Shown here: positions 9,810 through 18,334 of the stretch, one piece after another
How positions within the stretch are numbered: position 1 is the first letter of the stretch
How the letters are laid out: each line of letters begins with the position of its first letter
NCBI GenBank assembly: GCA_945875845.1
Contig: CAMCMB010000016.1
Location: 39,146-103,145, forward strand
Origin: Pirellula staleyi DSM 6068
GTDB lineage: Bacteria > Planctomycetota > Planctomycetia > Pirellulales > Pirellulaceae
Direction: 5' to 3'
DNA: 64,000 bases
Translations under genes and position numbers: made by a program
Notes under the pieces: model-generated
What the model saw: only the letters and a program-made list of their open reading frames with translations
Told to the model about the DNA's origin: nothing
Databases searched by the model: none

Positions 9810-10230
9810 TCACGCGTCGGGTTACCATACCCTTTCCAACGAAGAACGCGCCCTCGTCGCTTACAAACTCGCCAGGCGGTACAGATTTCCTAATAGAAAA
9901 ACTCATCGTACGAGGCCAAATTTGCCGAGTTTAGTTTCGGTGTCTACTTTCCATTAAGAATTTTTTGGTGCGTCAATATGGAAACGAAGAAAACGAGCGA
10001 GTCCTTGGACGAAACGATCCCTGTTCTGGGTAGTAGCCGCATCCATCCCGGCAAGCCCAACGCTCCAACAGACCGCAAGCTTGGCCATGAACTCAGCCAG
10101 CCATTTCTTTGGCGATCTGCTTCACTCAAATCAACCAACAACACCCAGTGGCCGCTCGGAGCAGACTCCACCCGAGTTGAGTCTCAAGCAAAATAGAGAT
10201 TCCGCGAGTTTTTGTGGCCGTGTACCAACG

Positions 10231-10274
10231 AAAAAAAATCGGCCCGCCAAGTGAATGGCAGGCCGATTTTTATT
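10231..10274 (-). terminator. Rho-independent terminator of the Cys/Gly-rich protein gene
   Basis: Read on the minus strand, AAAATCGGCC (10261-10270) pairs with GGCCGATTTT (10235-10244), with an inner imperfect TGCCA/CGCCA stem. A run of eight T follows (10238-10231). It lies about 40 bp beyond the stop of the gene ending at 10313. Confidence 0.85.
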
Positions 10275-10312
10275 AGATCATGTCTTGCGACAAGCGGTCC
10301 GATCTTTCGCAG

Positions 10313-11116
10313 TTAGCGAATTCGGGTATTGCTTGCCTGAATGACATGACGCTTGGTGTTCATATAAGCGTGTGGGTCAACCACTGGAGCTGGAGCGGCC
10401 ATTGGCGAAGCCATTGGTGCCGACACAGCTGTTCCGCCGCACGAGCTGCAACCGGAAGCTACTGGAGATGCATATGCATCGCAAGCTCCGGCGTCGCAAC
10501 TCTTCTTCTTGCATGAGAAAATCTTTGCGAGCAAACCGCAATGCTTTTTAGCACCGCATCCGCTATCGCAGGATGGAGCAGCGCTGCAAGGATCGCAAGC
10601 AGCAATTTCTGCTCCGCAGCTTGGAGCACCAACACCTGCTCCGCATGGCGAACCCATCTCGGCTCCGCAGCTTGGTCCGAGTGGATCGCTGCAACCTGAA
10701 GCACATGTTGATTTGCTGGCGAATTTACTCTTCAGACCGCAAAGCTTGCCCTTCAAGTGACCAAAGAGTGGCCGGTGAGCTGGTGCTCCACAGCTTGGTG
10801 CTCCGCAAGAACCGCTCGAAGCGATTTCTGCGCCGCAGCTTGGACCGTTGACGATTCCTCCAAAGCCTGAACCACATGGTGCAGCTATTTCAGCTCCACA
10901 TGATGGTCCTGCACCGCAACCCGAACCGATTCCTGAACCGCACGGCGAGGCCATTTCGGCTCCGCAGGATGGATCAGACACGGAAGTATCGCAGCACGAG
11001 CTCTTGGCTCCGCAACCATTACCGCCCAGCAAACGACCCAACAGGTCGCCACCGAAGCTTTGGCCGCAAAGGCTTGCGCCCAAAACCAACGAACCTAAAA
11101 CAAGTTTAATTTTCAT
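10313..11116 (-). CDS. Secreted Cys/Gly-rich repetitive protein
   Basis: A 267-residue protein with a signal peptide (about residues 1-22, LVLGASLCGQSFGG). The mature part is built from degenerate repeats of the type PSCGAEIAAPCGSGFGG and SCGAPSCGAP, giving more than 30 cysteines. It then has two Lys/Cys-rich patches (HLKGKLCGLKSKF, AKKHCGLLAKIFSCKKKSC), a Pro/Ala/Met stretch and a conserved-looking tail DPHAYMNTKRHVIQASN. A GGGAG ribosome site lies 10 bp before the ATG. Planctomycetes lack a normal peptidoglycan-dominated surface and have Cys-rich envelope proteins, so a disulfide-linked surface role is plausible, but this is inference. It is followed by a strong terminator, so it is its own transcription unit. 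Confidence 0.85.
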   Translation of the reverse strand: MKIKLVLGSLVLGASLCGQSFGGDLLGRLLGGNGCGAKSSCCDTSVSDPSCGAEMASPCGSGIGSGCGAGPSCGAEIAAPCGSGFGGIVNGPSCGAEIASSGSCGAPSCGAPAHRPLFGHLKGKLCGLKSKFASKSTCASGCSDPLGPSCGAEMGSPCGAGVGAPSCGAEIAACDPCSAAPSCDSGCGAKKHCGLLAKIFSCKKKSCDAGACDAYASPVASGCSSCGGTAVSAPMASPMAAPAPVVDPHAYMNTKRHVIQASNTRIR

Positions 11117-11710
11117 CGAGCCAAATCTCCCTACGTATATTGTTCACTGACTGCGGTTCACAGGCCAACTAGGACGGTTGTGTTGAGACCGGTTTCGGCG
11201 CACGAAGCCGCCGCCGAAATCGCCCTCTACTGGCGTGGCATGGTGCGACGCGCTTTCGCACGTCGCTGTTGACTTCGTTAGCCTCGTATCACAAATGGAA
11301 GCGTTCCTGTTAAGCTACCATTTGTCCGTCGTTTGTCGTGCTTTTAAGAACCCCTCAGTCCTTAAAGGCTTCACTGCAGTTGCCGGTCGAGTATTCCTGT
11401 CACTCGATCAGTATCTGGGTCACCGGCAATCCGTTCGATCGCACCTAATCTGACTTGGATGAACGTACAACCAAGTTAAGATGCGAAGTTGAGGGAAGTA
11501 TCGGACGAACGGTGAAATGCCCTTGAGCATGCAATGCCATTTTTCGAAAAATGACGCCTGATAAGAGTTTACGTAACATTTGACGCCTAAGTCGCGTACT
11601 CGGATAACTCCTAAAAATCGCAAGCACAAACCTCCCAGACTACTATGGGGAGACGTTAACTTTTAAGCAATCGTTAGAGTCTTCCTGCCTTTCCTTTTTG
11701 AAATGCCAAA
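11117..11710. other. Intergenic region, no gene seen
   Basis: 594 bp between the divergent Cys-rich protein and glycosyltransferase genes. No open frame with recognisable content, no repeat family member and no clear hairpin terminator were seen. It must hold the two divergent promoters. The ATG at 11711 has no good ribosome site in front of it. Confidence 0.5.
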
Positions 11711-13009
11711 ATGAAAATCGCTTATTTGACTGCCGGTGCGGCTGGAATGTTTTGCGGTTCATGTTTACACGACAATGCGCTTGCCAAAGCGATGCATCGC
11801 CTTGGACATGATTGCATCCTAGTCCCCGTATACACTCCAATCCGCACCGACAATGAAGACGTTAGTATCGATAAAGTGTTCATGGGTGGCATCAATGTCT
11901 ATCTTCAGCAGAAACTCCCTTGGCTTTCTTATTTGCCGGATTGGCTCGACGGCTTTCTGAACCAGCCATGGCTGATCACCCCCCTGACCAAGAATGCTGG
12001 CAAAACATCACCCAGCCTACTAGGTGCGCTCTCGGTCTCAATGCTAAAGGGAATGCAGGGGCGGCAACGAAAAGAGTTCCGGCGTTTGCTCGACTGGCTC
12101 GATCGCGATGTCCAACCCGATGTCCTGATCTTCACCAACCTTCTGATCGGCGGCGCAATCCCGGACGTCAAGAAACGCAGCCATGCAAAGGTGTTCGTGA
12201 CATTGCAGGGAGATGACATCTTCCTGGATTCGTTGCCGACGAAGTATCGAGACAAAGCCATTGAGCTGATGCAAAATCTAGTACCGCTCGTGGACGGATT
12301 CTTGATCCACTCCGAGGATTACGCCCATCGCATGCGTTCGATGCTCAAAATTCCGATGAACAGGATTCACGTGATACCTCTCGGGATCGATATTGCCGAT
12401 TTTAGAAACACGCCGCAAAGCGATCGTGATCCCAACTCTTTTTCGTTGGGTTACCTCGCGAGAATGGCACCAGAGAAGGGTTTGCACCGTTTGGTAGACG
12501 CCTTCATCGCAATTGCAAGCAAACCTTCAGCTAAGCACGTGAAACTCAAAATGGCCGGCTGGATGGGCCCGCAGCACGCGGAGTTTTGGGCGGAACAAAA
12601 GAGCAAGCTGACAAAGGCAGGCTTGAACGATCGGTGGGAATATATCGGGAGCATCGACCGCAAGGACAAGGCCAAATTTCTCAACTCAATCGAACTGTTC
12701 TGCGTTCCAACAACCTACGCCGAACCCAAAGGACTGTTTTTACTGGAAGCGATCGCGGCTGGCGTACCGTATGTTCAGCCTGACCATGGAGCGTTTCCAG
12801 AATTGCATCAACGGTTGCGGAACGTTTCGGATGAGCATTCGATGGGGCAATTGTTTCGGGCCGAATCCATGGAAGATCTGTGCGAAAAGCTACTGGAATC
12901 CATCCATGCAAAGGTGCGTGCGTCAACCGTCCCCCCGTCTATCCTTGAGGAAATCGGCATTGCAAAGCATGCGCAACGGGTCTTAGATGTGCTTACCAAA
13001 GAAACTTAA
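11711..13009 (+). CDS. Glycosyltransferase, GT4-type (GT-B fold)
   Basis: A 432-residue cytoplasmic or membrane-associated enzyme likely to transfer a sugar from a nucleotide donor in cell-surface glycan synthesis. The N-terminal Rossmann part starts MKIAYLTAGAAGMFCGSC with a DNALAKAMHRLGHD helix, typical of GT4 acceptor domains. The C-terminal donor domain starts near residue 235 with FSLGYLARMAPEKGLHRLVD. It carries the E-x7-E region as FCVPTTYAEPKGLFLLEAIA near residue 335, where the glutamates bind the donor. The acceptor is unknown. It stands alone, with no linked polysaccharide cluster apart from the oxygenase gene downstream on the other strand. Confidence 0.88.
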   Translation: MKIAYLTAGAAGMFCGSCLHDNALAKAMHRLGHDCILVPVYTPIRTDNEDVSIDKVFMGGINVYLQQKLPWLSYLPDWLDGFLNQPWLITPLTKNAGKTSPSLLGALSVSMLKGMQGRQRKEFRRLLDWLDRDVQPDVLIFTNLLIGGAIPDVKKRSHAKVFVTLQGDDIFLDSLPTKYRDKAIELMQNLVPLVDGFLIHSEDYAHRMRSMLKIPMNRIHVIPLGIDIADFRNTPQSDRDPNSFSLGYLARMAPEKGLHRLVDAFIAIASKPSAKHVKLKMAGWMGPQHAEFWAEQKSKLTKAGLNDRWEYIGSIDRKDKAKFLNSIELFCVPTTYAEPKGLFLLEAIAAGVPYVQPDHGAFPELHQRLRNVSDEHSMGQLFRAESMEDLCEKLLESIHAKVRASTVPPSILEEIGIAKHAQRVLDVLTKET

Positions 13010-13269
13010 CGGTACGTTTTAACCGGGGTAAACTGATTTTTTACGGTTCAGTGATGTTTGGGTTATGTTCCGGTTTGCATTGCGCTATTATCTATATCAC
13101 CAACCGCTGATAGCCTAGCAGGGCTAAGCGAAGTGATCGGTGAAGAACGCGATCGCAAGCTAGAAGCAGCACGCAAACAACGTCGAGAGAACCGAGCTGC
13201 GTGGTTTGAGCGAAGCAGCTACAACGAAGGATACTCCATTTGCCGGTGATCCAAGACGCAATGATCTCA

Positions 13270-14082
13270 CTACTTTTTCCACCGGATCGTTCGACCTATC
13301 AGGTGCTTCCATCGGGACAGTTTTCTTCCCGCATTTTCTATTGGCATCGACAACCATTTTTTTGTGACTTCATCTGGACGTGCCTTGAAGATAGTACTGT
13401 GACTCGTCCCATCCCAGCCTTGAGGGGCTTCTTTTGTGTAATAGTAGGCCGCGAAGGACTTTCTTGCAGTGTTCGGAGGACAATTGACAGATGTGACTCC
13501 ATGATAGCTAATTTCATTAGTCTCAAACACGACACACCGATTGAAGATCGGACTGAACGAATGAACGCAGTTCTGGACGTCTTTGTCCCAAAGCTCAATG
13601 TTGCCTCCCCACTCTGGTCGCCATTCTTTGTTGAAGTAGATCAAGATATTCAATCGCCGGTGGAGCTGTCGGTCTTCGATGTAATTGAAGTCGACATGAA
13701 CATCCAAGTGACCGCGCGGTCCGGTTTGATGTATTCCTCCGCCTACCAGTTGGTCATCTGGCAAAAGGCTCTGAATATCCATCACGTAATCCAAGATATT
13801 TAAGAATTCTTGTGAAGCAAGTGCAGTGTTCAGTTCTTGAATCGCGGGAGCAAACGAAGAGCTATCGGTAAGCTGCACTTTCCTTTTCTCATTTACTGCA
13901 TCGAACGATCGCCCTTTACTCATGGCTTCGCTAAACGACGGGAAGCTCTCAAGCACACGTTCCGCAAACTCAGAGGTCAGGAAATTGTCGATGTAAAAAA
14001 AAGGGAATGGCTTAGCGTTCCTAACCGTTGTTCTGAGCGCTTCCACGTCAAAAGTGTTGATGGAATTGGGGAATGGATGCAT
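13270..14082 (-). CDS. 2-oxoglutarate/Fe(II)-dependent oxygenase (prolyl-hydroxylase-like)
   Basis: A 270-residue protein of the 2OG-Fe(II) oxygenase superfamily. The facial triad is visible as HVD (His129, Asp131) and His194 in ISYHGVTS, with Arg207 (TARKSF) as the 2-oxoglutarate anchor. FYIDNFLTSEFAERVLESF near residue 29 is the usual N-terminal strand-helix of the prolyl 4-hydroxylase group. RRLNILIYFNKEWRPEWGG (142-160) is the conserved core. Similar proteins hydroxylate side chains of peptides or sugars in surface-glycan loci. The substrate is unknown here. No signal peptide. Only about 25 bp separate its start from a degraded frame upstream, so it may have lost an operon partner. Confidence 0.85.
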   Translation of the reverse strand: MHPFPNSINTFDVEALRTTVRNAKPFPFFYIDNFLTSEFAERVLESFPSFSEAMSKGRSFDAVNEKRKVQLTDSSSFAPAIQELNTALASQEFLNILDYVMDIQSLLPDDQLVGGGIHQTGPRGHLDVHVDFNYIEDRQLHRRLNILIYFNKEWRPEWGGNIELWDKDVQNCVHSFSPIFNRCVVFETNEISYHGVTSVNCPPNTARKSFAAYYYTKEAPQGWDGTSHSTIFKARPDEVTKKWLSMPIENAGRKLSRWKHLIGRTIRWKK

Positions 14083-14106
14083 AAATCCGTTACTCCTTCG
14101 TTATGT

Positions 14107-14549
14107 TTAGTGGCTAATTCTTGGTGCTACTCGTGCCCAATCGCGAATTTCTAGACGCCTCTCCGAAGGAATGGCAAAATAGTTCGTGCAGACTCGTGGA
14201 TAATTATGTGCAGATAGAAATTCTTGAAATTCCGTGCAGGTTGCATTGTGCGCAACGCGAATTGGGCTAAATAATTTCTTTTGAAGTTCATTGAACCATT
14301 CACGGAGTCTTGCCGTCTTTTTCTCACTTGGCACAGCACTTTCAAAACTCGTCCCGCGTTCTTTAAGTAACCTTTGGAAAGATCGATTACTTCCGGATCG
14401 GCGACGACTCCACTGGAAACGAACGCCAATTGGGACAACAGTGTCGGCGTGTAAACACGCGAAACCGCCAATGCTCGACTCTCTTCATGCCAAATCTTCA
14501 ATTCTAGATTCTTACCGGCGTCGGCTCCAAATGCAACAGCAATTCCCGG
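14107..14549 (-). pseudogene. Frameshifted, 5'-truncated ORF of unknown function
   Basis: Two minus-strand frames look like pieces of one protein. Frame A (14549 to about 14340) reads AFGADAGKNLELKIWHEESR and continues into SQLAFVSSGVVADPEVID and KGYLKNAGRVL. Frame B (open 14484-14107) reads FESAVPSEKKTARLREWFNE, then LFSPIRVAHNATCTEFQEFL and NYFAIPSERRLEIRDWARV before a stop. A one-base change near 14340-14350 would join them. Frame A has no good start, and just upstream lie the remains of a transposase, so the 5' end may have been lost to that insertion. The family is not recognised. The alternative is two unrelated spurious frames. Confidence 0.4.
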
Positions 14550-14694
14550 TCAGTTGTAAATTTGGGTGCACGTCAGCTTTGGGAGGGACGCAGGGACACA
14601 GTTTTTTTCGGGGGGGTAGTTGCATCTTGGGTTTGGAATTTCTAGTGACATGGAATCAGCCTTGCTTCTATCGGCCTTTTCGACGTAGTGAACC

Positions 14695-15003
14695 ATGGCG
14701 AGATTTCTTCGGGCGGAAATTTTTGATCCTTTCGAGATCGTAGCAGTGCATACGATGGCCAGGACAGTCAGACGTGGTTACCTTTTGGGAGACGACTGCC
14801 TGACCTAAAAGAACTTCGATCACCGCAAAAAATGGTTCGAAGATAAACTCAAGCAACTCGCCTCGAATTTTGGTGTCGATTTATTGGCCTTTTCTTGTCT
14901 TTCGAATCACTTCCATCTGGTCCTCCGATCAAGGCCTGACGTCGTTGCTACTTGGGATGATACCGAGGTCGCTCGGCGTTGGTGGCCCCTGTGCCCTTGT
15001 TGC
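14695..15003 (+). pseudogene. Decayed 5' fragment of a REP-associated Y1 transposase
   Basis: In one frame the sequence reads MARFLRAEIFDPFEIVAVHT, then a stop (TAA at 14806), KNFDHRKKWFEDKLKQLASN, FSCLSNHFHLVLRSRPDVVA and TWDDTEVARRWWPLCP. This closely matches residues 1-100 of the intact transposase at 36560-37663, including the HFH (HUH) motif. Similarity stops after LCP, so about two thirds of the gene are missing. The upstream DNA also shares a GGGAC...AGGGACAC motif and a T-rich stretch with the DNA upstream of the intact copy, so the 5' end of the element was inherited too. Confidence 0.85.
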
Positions 15004-15150
15004 AAAGGCGGATCACATCGCTCACCCCAAACGCCTTGGACCCGGAGGAATCGCAGGCGCCCGGACGACTCGCACTCTGTATGAGACCTCGCCGCTCGAT
15101 TAGTCGGGAAACCTGAACAGGTCTCCATACTGCATGTCATGGGACGCTTC

Positions 15151-16221
15151 CTACGCTGCGCATGTGTTGCCAAACATGGCTGCAGCGGGAATGATGCTGC
15201 GAGACGGGCGGTTCATGGCGATTTGGTTGAGGATGCTTGTTGCTATTTCCAAAGCTTGGTATCCGCGCTCACCCGTCACTGTCACTTGACCGGAACCTCG
15301 AATTGCATTGAAAAACTCCTTCTGCTCACTCTCGATTGCATTGCCTGGTACTGCCTTGGTTTCAAGCTTGGTCAACCAATCGGTAAAAAGACTGTCTTTG
15401 ACTTTCGCGCGAAGCTCAGGTGGCAATAGGTCCGCTTGTCGGCTGCCATCTGCGACATCCAAATGCGGAGTGGTTCTGGTAATCGCGCCCGATCCAAAAT
15501 CGATTTCGATTAGGCCTTCTTCGGTGTAGACCTGCATTTGTCGCTTGGCAACTGGAGAGATGCGAGACGCCCGAAGTTGAGCGATCGCTCCATTTCGGAA
15601 TTGAAGGCATGCTGTCGCGAAGTCTTCGTGCTCTCCTAGTACGCTCCAGCCATAGGCATGCACCCGTTCCACAGGAGAGTGGATCGCGCTCAACACCAGA
15701 TCGATGTCGTGAATCATCAAATCCATAACGATTCCAATGTCTGTGCTTCGACCGGTGTAGGTCCCCTCGCGAGCCGCCTCGATGAATCGTACGGATTGAA
15801 CAGCGAGCTGCGGCTGAACCTGCAACCAGGCCGGATTGAAACGCTCTACGTGTCCCACTTGCAAAATGCACTGATGGGACTTTGCAAGATGCACCAATTC
15901 GTTTGCTTCCTGCAAAGAACTCGCGATCGGCTTTTCGATGAGGGTGTGGATCCCTTGACGCAGGCACCACGAACCAATTTCATGATGTAGAAACGTAGGA
16001 GCGGCAATGACGGCTCCGTCGATGGCGCCACTCCATTGCCTGTAGTCGGAGATTGCTGGAAGATTGAGTTGCGATTCGACTAGGCAACGCGAATCACCCG
16101 ATGGGTCAGCGACCCCGATCAGTTCGCAATTCGAGTTGGCCGCTGCGAGCTTTGCATGAATGCGCCCCAGGTGACCGCCACCGATGACTCCAATTCGCGG
16201 ACGAGTGGGTTGGGATGTCAT
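15151..16221 (-). CDS. Gfo/Idh/MocA-family oxidoreductase linked to lpxA (GnnA-like)
   Basis: A 356-residue NAD(P)-dependent sugar dehydrogenase. RIGVIGGGHLGRIHAKLAA (about 8-26) is the dinucleotide-binding loop, and IEKPIASSLQEAN near residue 95 is the EKP signature of the family. The conserved MDLMIHDIDLVLS near 170 supplies active-site His/Asp. It lies 28 bp downstream of lpxA on the same strand. In other bacteria a Gfo/Idh/MocA enzyme beside lpxA (GnnA) oxidises UDP-GlcNAc at C3 so that an aminotransferase (GnnB) can make the diamino sugar for amide-linked lipid A. No gnnB is visible here, so that role is an inference from context. Confidence 0.85.
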   Translation of the reverse strand: MTSQPTRPRIGVIGGGHLGRIHAKLAAANSNCELIGVADPSGDSRCLVESQLNLPAISDYRQWSGAIDGAVIAAPTFLHHEIGSWCLRQGIHTLIEKPIASSLQEANELVHLAKSHQCILQVGHVERFNPAWLQVQPQLAVQSVRFIEAAREGTYTGRSTDIGIVMDLMIHDIDLVLSAIHSPVERVHAYGWSVLGEHEDFATACLQFRNGAIAQLRASRISPVAKRQMQVYTEEGLIEIDFGSGAITRTTPHLDVADGSRQADLLPPELRAKVKDSLFTDWLTKLETKAVPGNAIESEQKEFFNAIRGSGQVTVTGERGYQALEIATSILNQIAMNRPSRSIIPAAAMFGNTCAA

Positions 16222-16249
16222 GGGTGAATTCCTTTATGCTGGGTTTCGT

Positions 16250-17065
16250 CTAAGCGGCGGCAGAAACGGAGCGACGATCGCGGCCTCGCCCGTGTCGGCC
16301 CAAAGTCGATTCGTCGATAAATGCGAAAAGAATTTCAAGCTCGGGCAACAATGCACCGCCCCCTTGCAGGATTTCGCGTGCGTGTTTGACGCCCACTTTG
16401 GATCGGTACAGTAATTTATGGGCTTCGCCAATGGCTCGAATTGCACCCACTGTAAAGTTTTTTCGCTTCAGGGCAACCACATTGACACAGCGAGGCCTTG
16501 CAGGAAAACCTTCGGCCAACATGTAGGGAGGAACGTCTTGTAGGACGCGAGACAGGCCGCTTACAAAACTATAGCAACCGATCGATGCAAAATGGTGAAC
16601 CGCCACGCCCCCGCTCAGGGTCGCATCATGCTCTACCCGAACATGTCCGCCGAGCATTACCGTATTGGCCATGATAACACGATCTTCGACGACGCAGTCA
16701 TGAGCGACGTGCGAGTTTGCCATAAAGTAACATTGATTGCCGATCGACGTTACCCCTTCGTCTTTTTCGGTACCGCGATTGACCGTCACGCATTCGCGAA
16801 AGACGTTTGAGTCGCCTATGATGACTTGTGTCGGGGAGCCTTGGTAGGATAGATCTTGAGGATCACCACCGATCACGCATCCGGGAAAGAACCGATTGTC
16901 TCGTCCGATCGTCGTATGGCCAGTCAAGGTGACGCTGTTTTCTAGACGAGTACCGCGCCCGACTTTTACGTTGGCACCGATAACACAATGATGGCCAATG
17001 CGAACATCCTCATCGAGTTCCGCTCGGGGATCGACCACCGCGGTATGGGCGATTATGGTTGGCAT
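16250..17065 (-). CDS. lpxA: Acyl-ACP--UDP-N-acetylglucosamine O-acyltransferase
   Basis: First step of lipid A synthesis: transfer of a hydroxyacyl chain from ACP to UDP-GlcNAc in the cytoplasm. The start at 17065 (MPTIIAHTAVVDPRAEL) gives 271 residues, close to the usual 260-270. The longer frame to 17128 adds 21 atypical residues. Left-handed beta-helix hexapeptides fill the first 190 residues (DVRIGHHCVIGANVKVGRGT, NQCYFMANSHVAHDCVVED). The catalytic His region is the MANSHVAHDC segment. A helical C-terminal domain starts near VALKRKNFTVGAIRAI. It sits between lpxC and the GnnA-like gene in one transcription unit. Confidence 0.95.
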   Translation of the reverse strand: MPTIIAHTAVVDPRAELDEDVRIGHHCVIGANVKVGRGTRLENSVTLTGHTTIGRDNRFFPGCVIGGDPQDLSYQGSPTQVIIGDSNVFRECVTVNRGTEKDEGVTSIGNQCYFMANSHVAHDCVVEDRVIMANTVMLGGHVRVEHDATLSGGVAVHHFASIGCYSFVSGLSRVLQDVPPYMLAEGFPARPRCVNVVALKRKNFTVGAIRAIGEAHKLLYRSKVGVKHAREILQGGGALLPELEILFAFIDESTLGRHGRGRDRRSVSAAA

Positions 17066-17117
17066 TAAAAGGTTCCCCAACGTGTCAAATGGATATCGTG
17101 AATCATGTTTTGCGCCG

Positions 17118-17999
17118 TCATGCCGCAACCTTGTTGCAAGTTAGCGTTTGTGAGTCTTTGAGATTGCGAATTGCCTCGGCCATCCGTCCATTGAGGATGT
17201 GTCCGCTTCGACTTGCGATGATTTTGCCTTGCACTCGAAGTCCGCACAGCGCTAAATCTCCAATGAGATCGAGCAGTTTATGACGTGAGCACTCATCGTC
17301 ATAGCGAAGCGTGTTATCGATAGGTCCGTTTGCGCCGAACACGAGCAAATCACGGAATGTCACATGAGACGCAACGCCCTGCAACTGGAGACCCCGGGCA
17401 TCGGATTCGGTCAGGAATGTTCGTGCTGGAGCAATGCTCTTTGCAAAGGAGTCGCGTTCGAGTCGAAAGGTACACGTCGAGGCTGGAATCGGACTGTTGG
17501 ATCCATAATCGAGCTGGTATTGGAGCGTTAAGCCTGGGTCCGACGATGGAACGGCCATGACCCATTGTCTGTCGTCGCCAACCCGTAAGGGCATGGAGAG
17601 CGTTATAGCATTCGATGGAGCGGATTGCCGGCGAATGCCAGCAGCGACCAAGGCGACGGACATCGCTAGGGCGCTACCATCCATGCCTGGCATCTCGGGA
17701 GCATCGCATTCTACAATGCAATTGTCGATGTCCATTCCGTAGAGTGCGGCCATGACATGCTCGACCATTTCAACATGGCTTGCATCCGCGATCAGCGTCG
17801 TGCGCAAATTTGTTTCGCGTCGATTGGCGGCACTGCCACGAATCTCAGGACGCCCCGGGAGGTCAACACGTCGGAAGACAATTCCAGCGTTGGCTGCCGC
17901 AGGTAGAAACGTGAGCGTGATCGGCCTGCCGGACCAATAGCCGCGACCGCTCACGTGCGCCACATGTTCAATGGTTTGCTGGAATCGAATCTGTTGCAT
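17118..17999 (-). CDS. lpxC: UDP-3-O-acyl-N-acetylglucosamine deacetylase
   Basis: Zinc amidase for the committed step of lipid A synthesis. It has 293 residues, the usual single-domain length; it is not fused to FabZ. Zinc ligands are visible: His in MVEHVMAALYGMDIDN near residue 80, and His and Asp in SRHKLLDLIGDLAL near 238-242. The GHILNG motif near 265 holds the catalytic His. The N-terminal family start HVSGRGYWSGRPI is present. It lies 52 bp upstream of lpxA and is probably co-transcribed with it. Confidence 0.95.
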   Translation of the reverse strand: MQQIRFQQTIEHVAHVSGRGYWSGRPITLTFLPAAANAGIVFRRVDLPGRPEIRGSAANRRETNLRTTLIADASHVEMVEHVMAALYGMDIDNCIVECDAPEMPGMDGSALAMSVALVAAGIRRQSAPSNAITLSMPLRVGDDRQWVMAVPSSDPGLTLQYQLDYGSNSPIPASTCTFRLERDSFAKSIAPARTFLTESDARGLQLQGVASHVTFRDLLVFGANGPIDNTLRYDDECSRHKLLDLIGDLALCGLRVQGKIIASRSGHILNGRMAEAIRNLKDSQTLTCNKVAA

Positions 18000-18334
18000 G
18001 CGTGACGCCGAAATCCGTTTCGTGTCCGTGAATTAAGTTAAGGTTTTGGCTCGTCTGGAACCCAACACTCACTTCGTTGGAACTGAGGGTTTACCGCGTG
18101 ACGACGCGGATTGCTATGGCAAATGCGTTAAAAATGGTCCAACGGACATCCTTGTCCATTGAAGACTCGACGGACTTCGAAGTCCGTCGTACGTTACTTG
18201 ATCTTCGAGCGGTTACTGAAATCGGTAATCGCTGTTTTTAATCGTAGAAGTCGTGATGACTTCGAACTCGATGGATTTGGACATTCGAGCTCGAACCACT
18301 GCTAGTTCAGCAACTCAAGTAAAACCAAGGTGAA
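18000..18334. other. Intergenic region with a solo palindrome
   Basis: 335 bp between lpxC and the OmpH-like gene, no gene seen. It holds a perfect 22-bp palindrome at 18168-18189 (CGACGGACTTCGAAGTCCGT plus CG), which is the inner palindrome of the 118-bp MITE-like elements without their termini. It may be a relic or a precursor module. Confidence 0.6.

Larger units (their letters stand above)
9400..10230. other. Intergenic region with repeats, no convincing gene
   Basis: About 830 bp without a supported gene. It contains a 52-bp GTGGCATGGG hairpin repeat (9589-9640), a GTAAGCGAGG/CCCTCGCTCAC palindrome arm pair, and a MITE-like element (9692-9809). The short open frames at 9944-10196 on both strands have no recognisable content. 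Confidence 0.6.

Noticed and set aside
9978..10196. A 72-codon plus-strand frame starting with ATG
   Set aside because: Low-complexity polar content, no ribosome site, overlaps an equally open minus-strand frame, no recognisable family.
13058..13249. A 63-codon plus-strand frame with a hydrophobic start and a basic helix
   Set aside because: Could be a small protein, but there is no ribosome site and no family; not strong enough to annotate.
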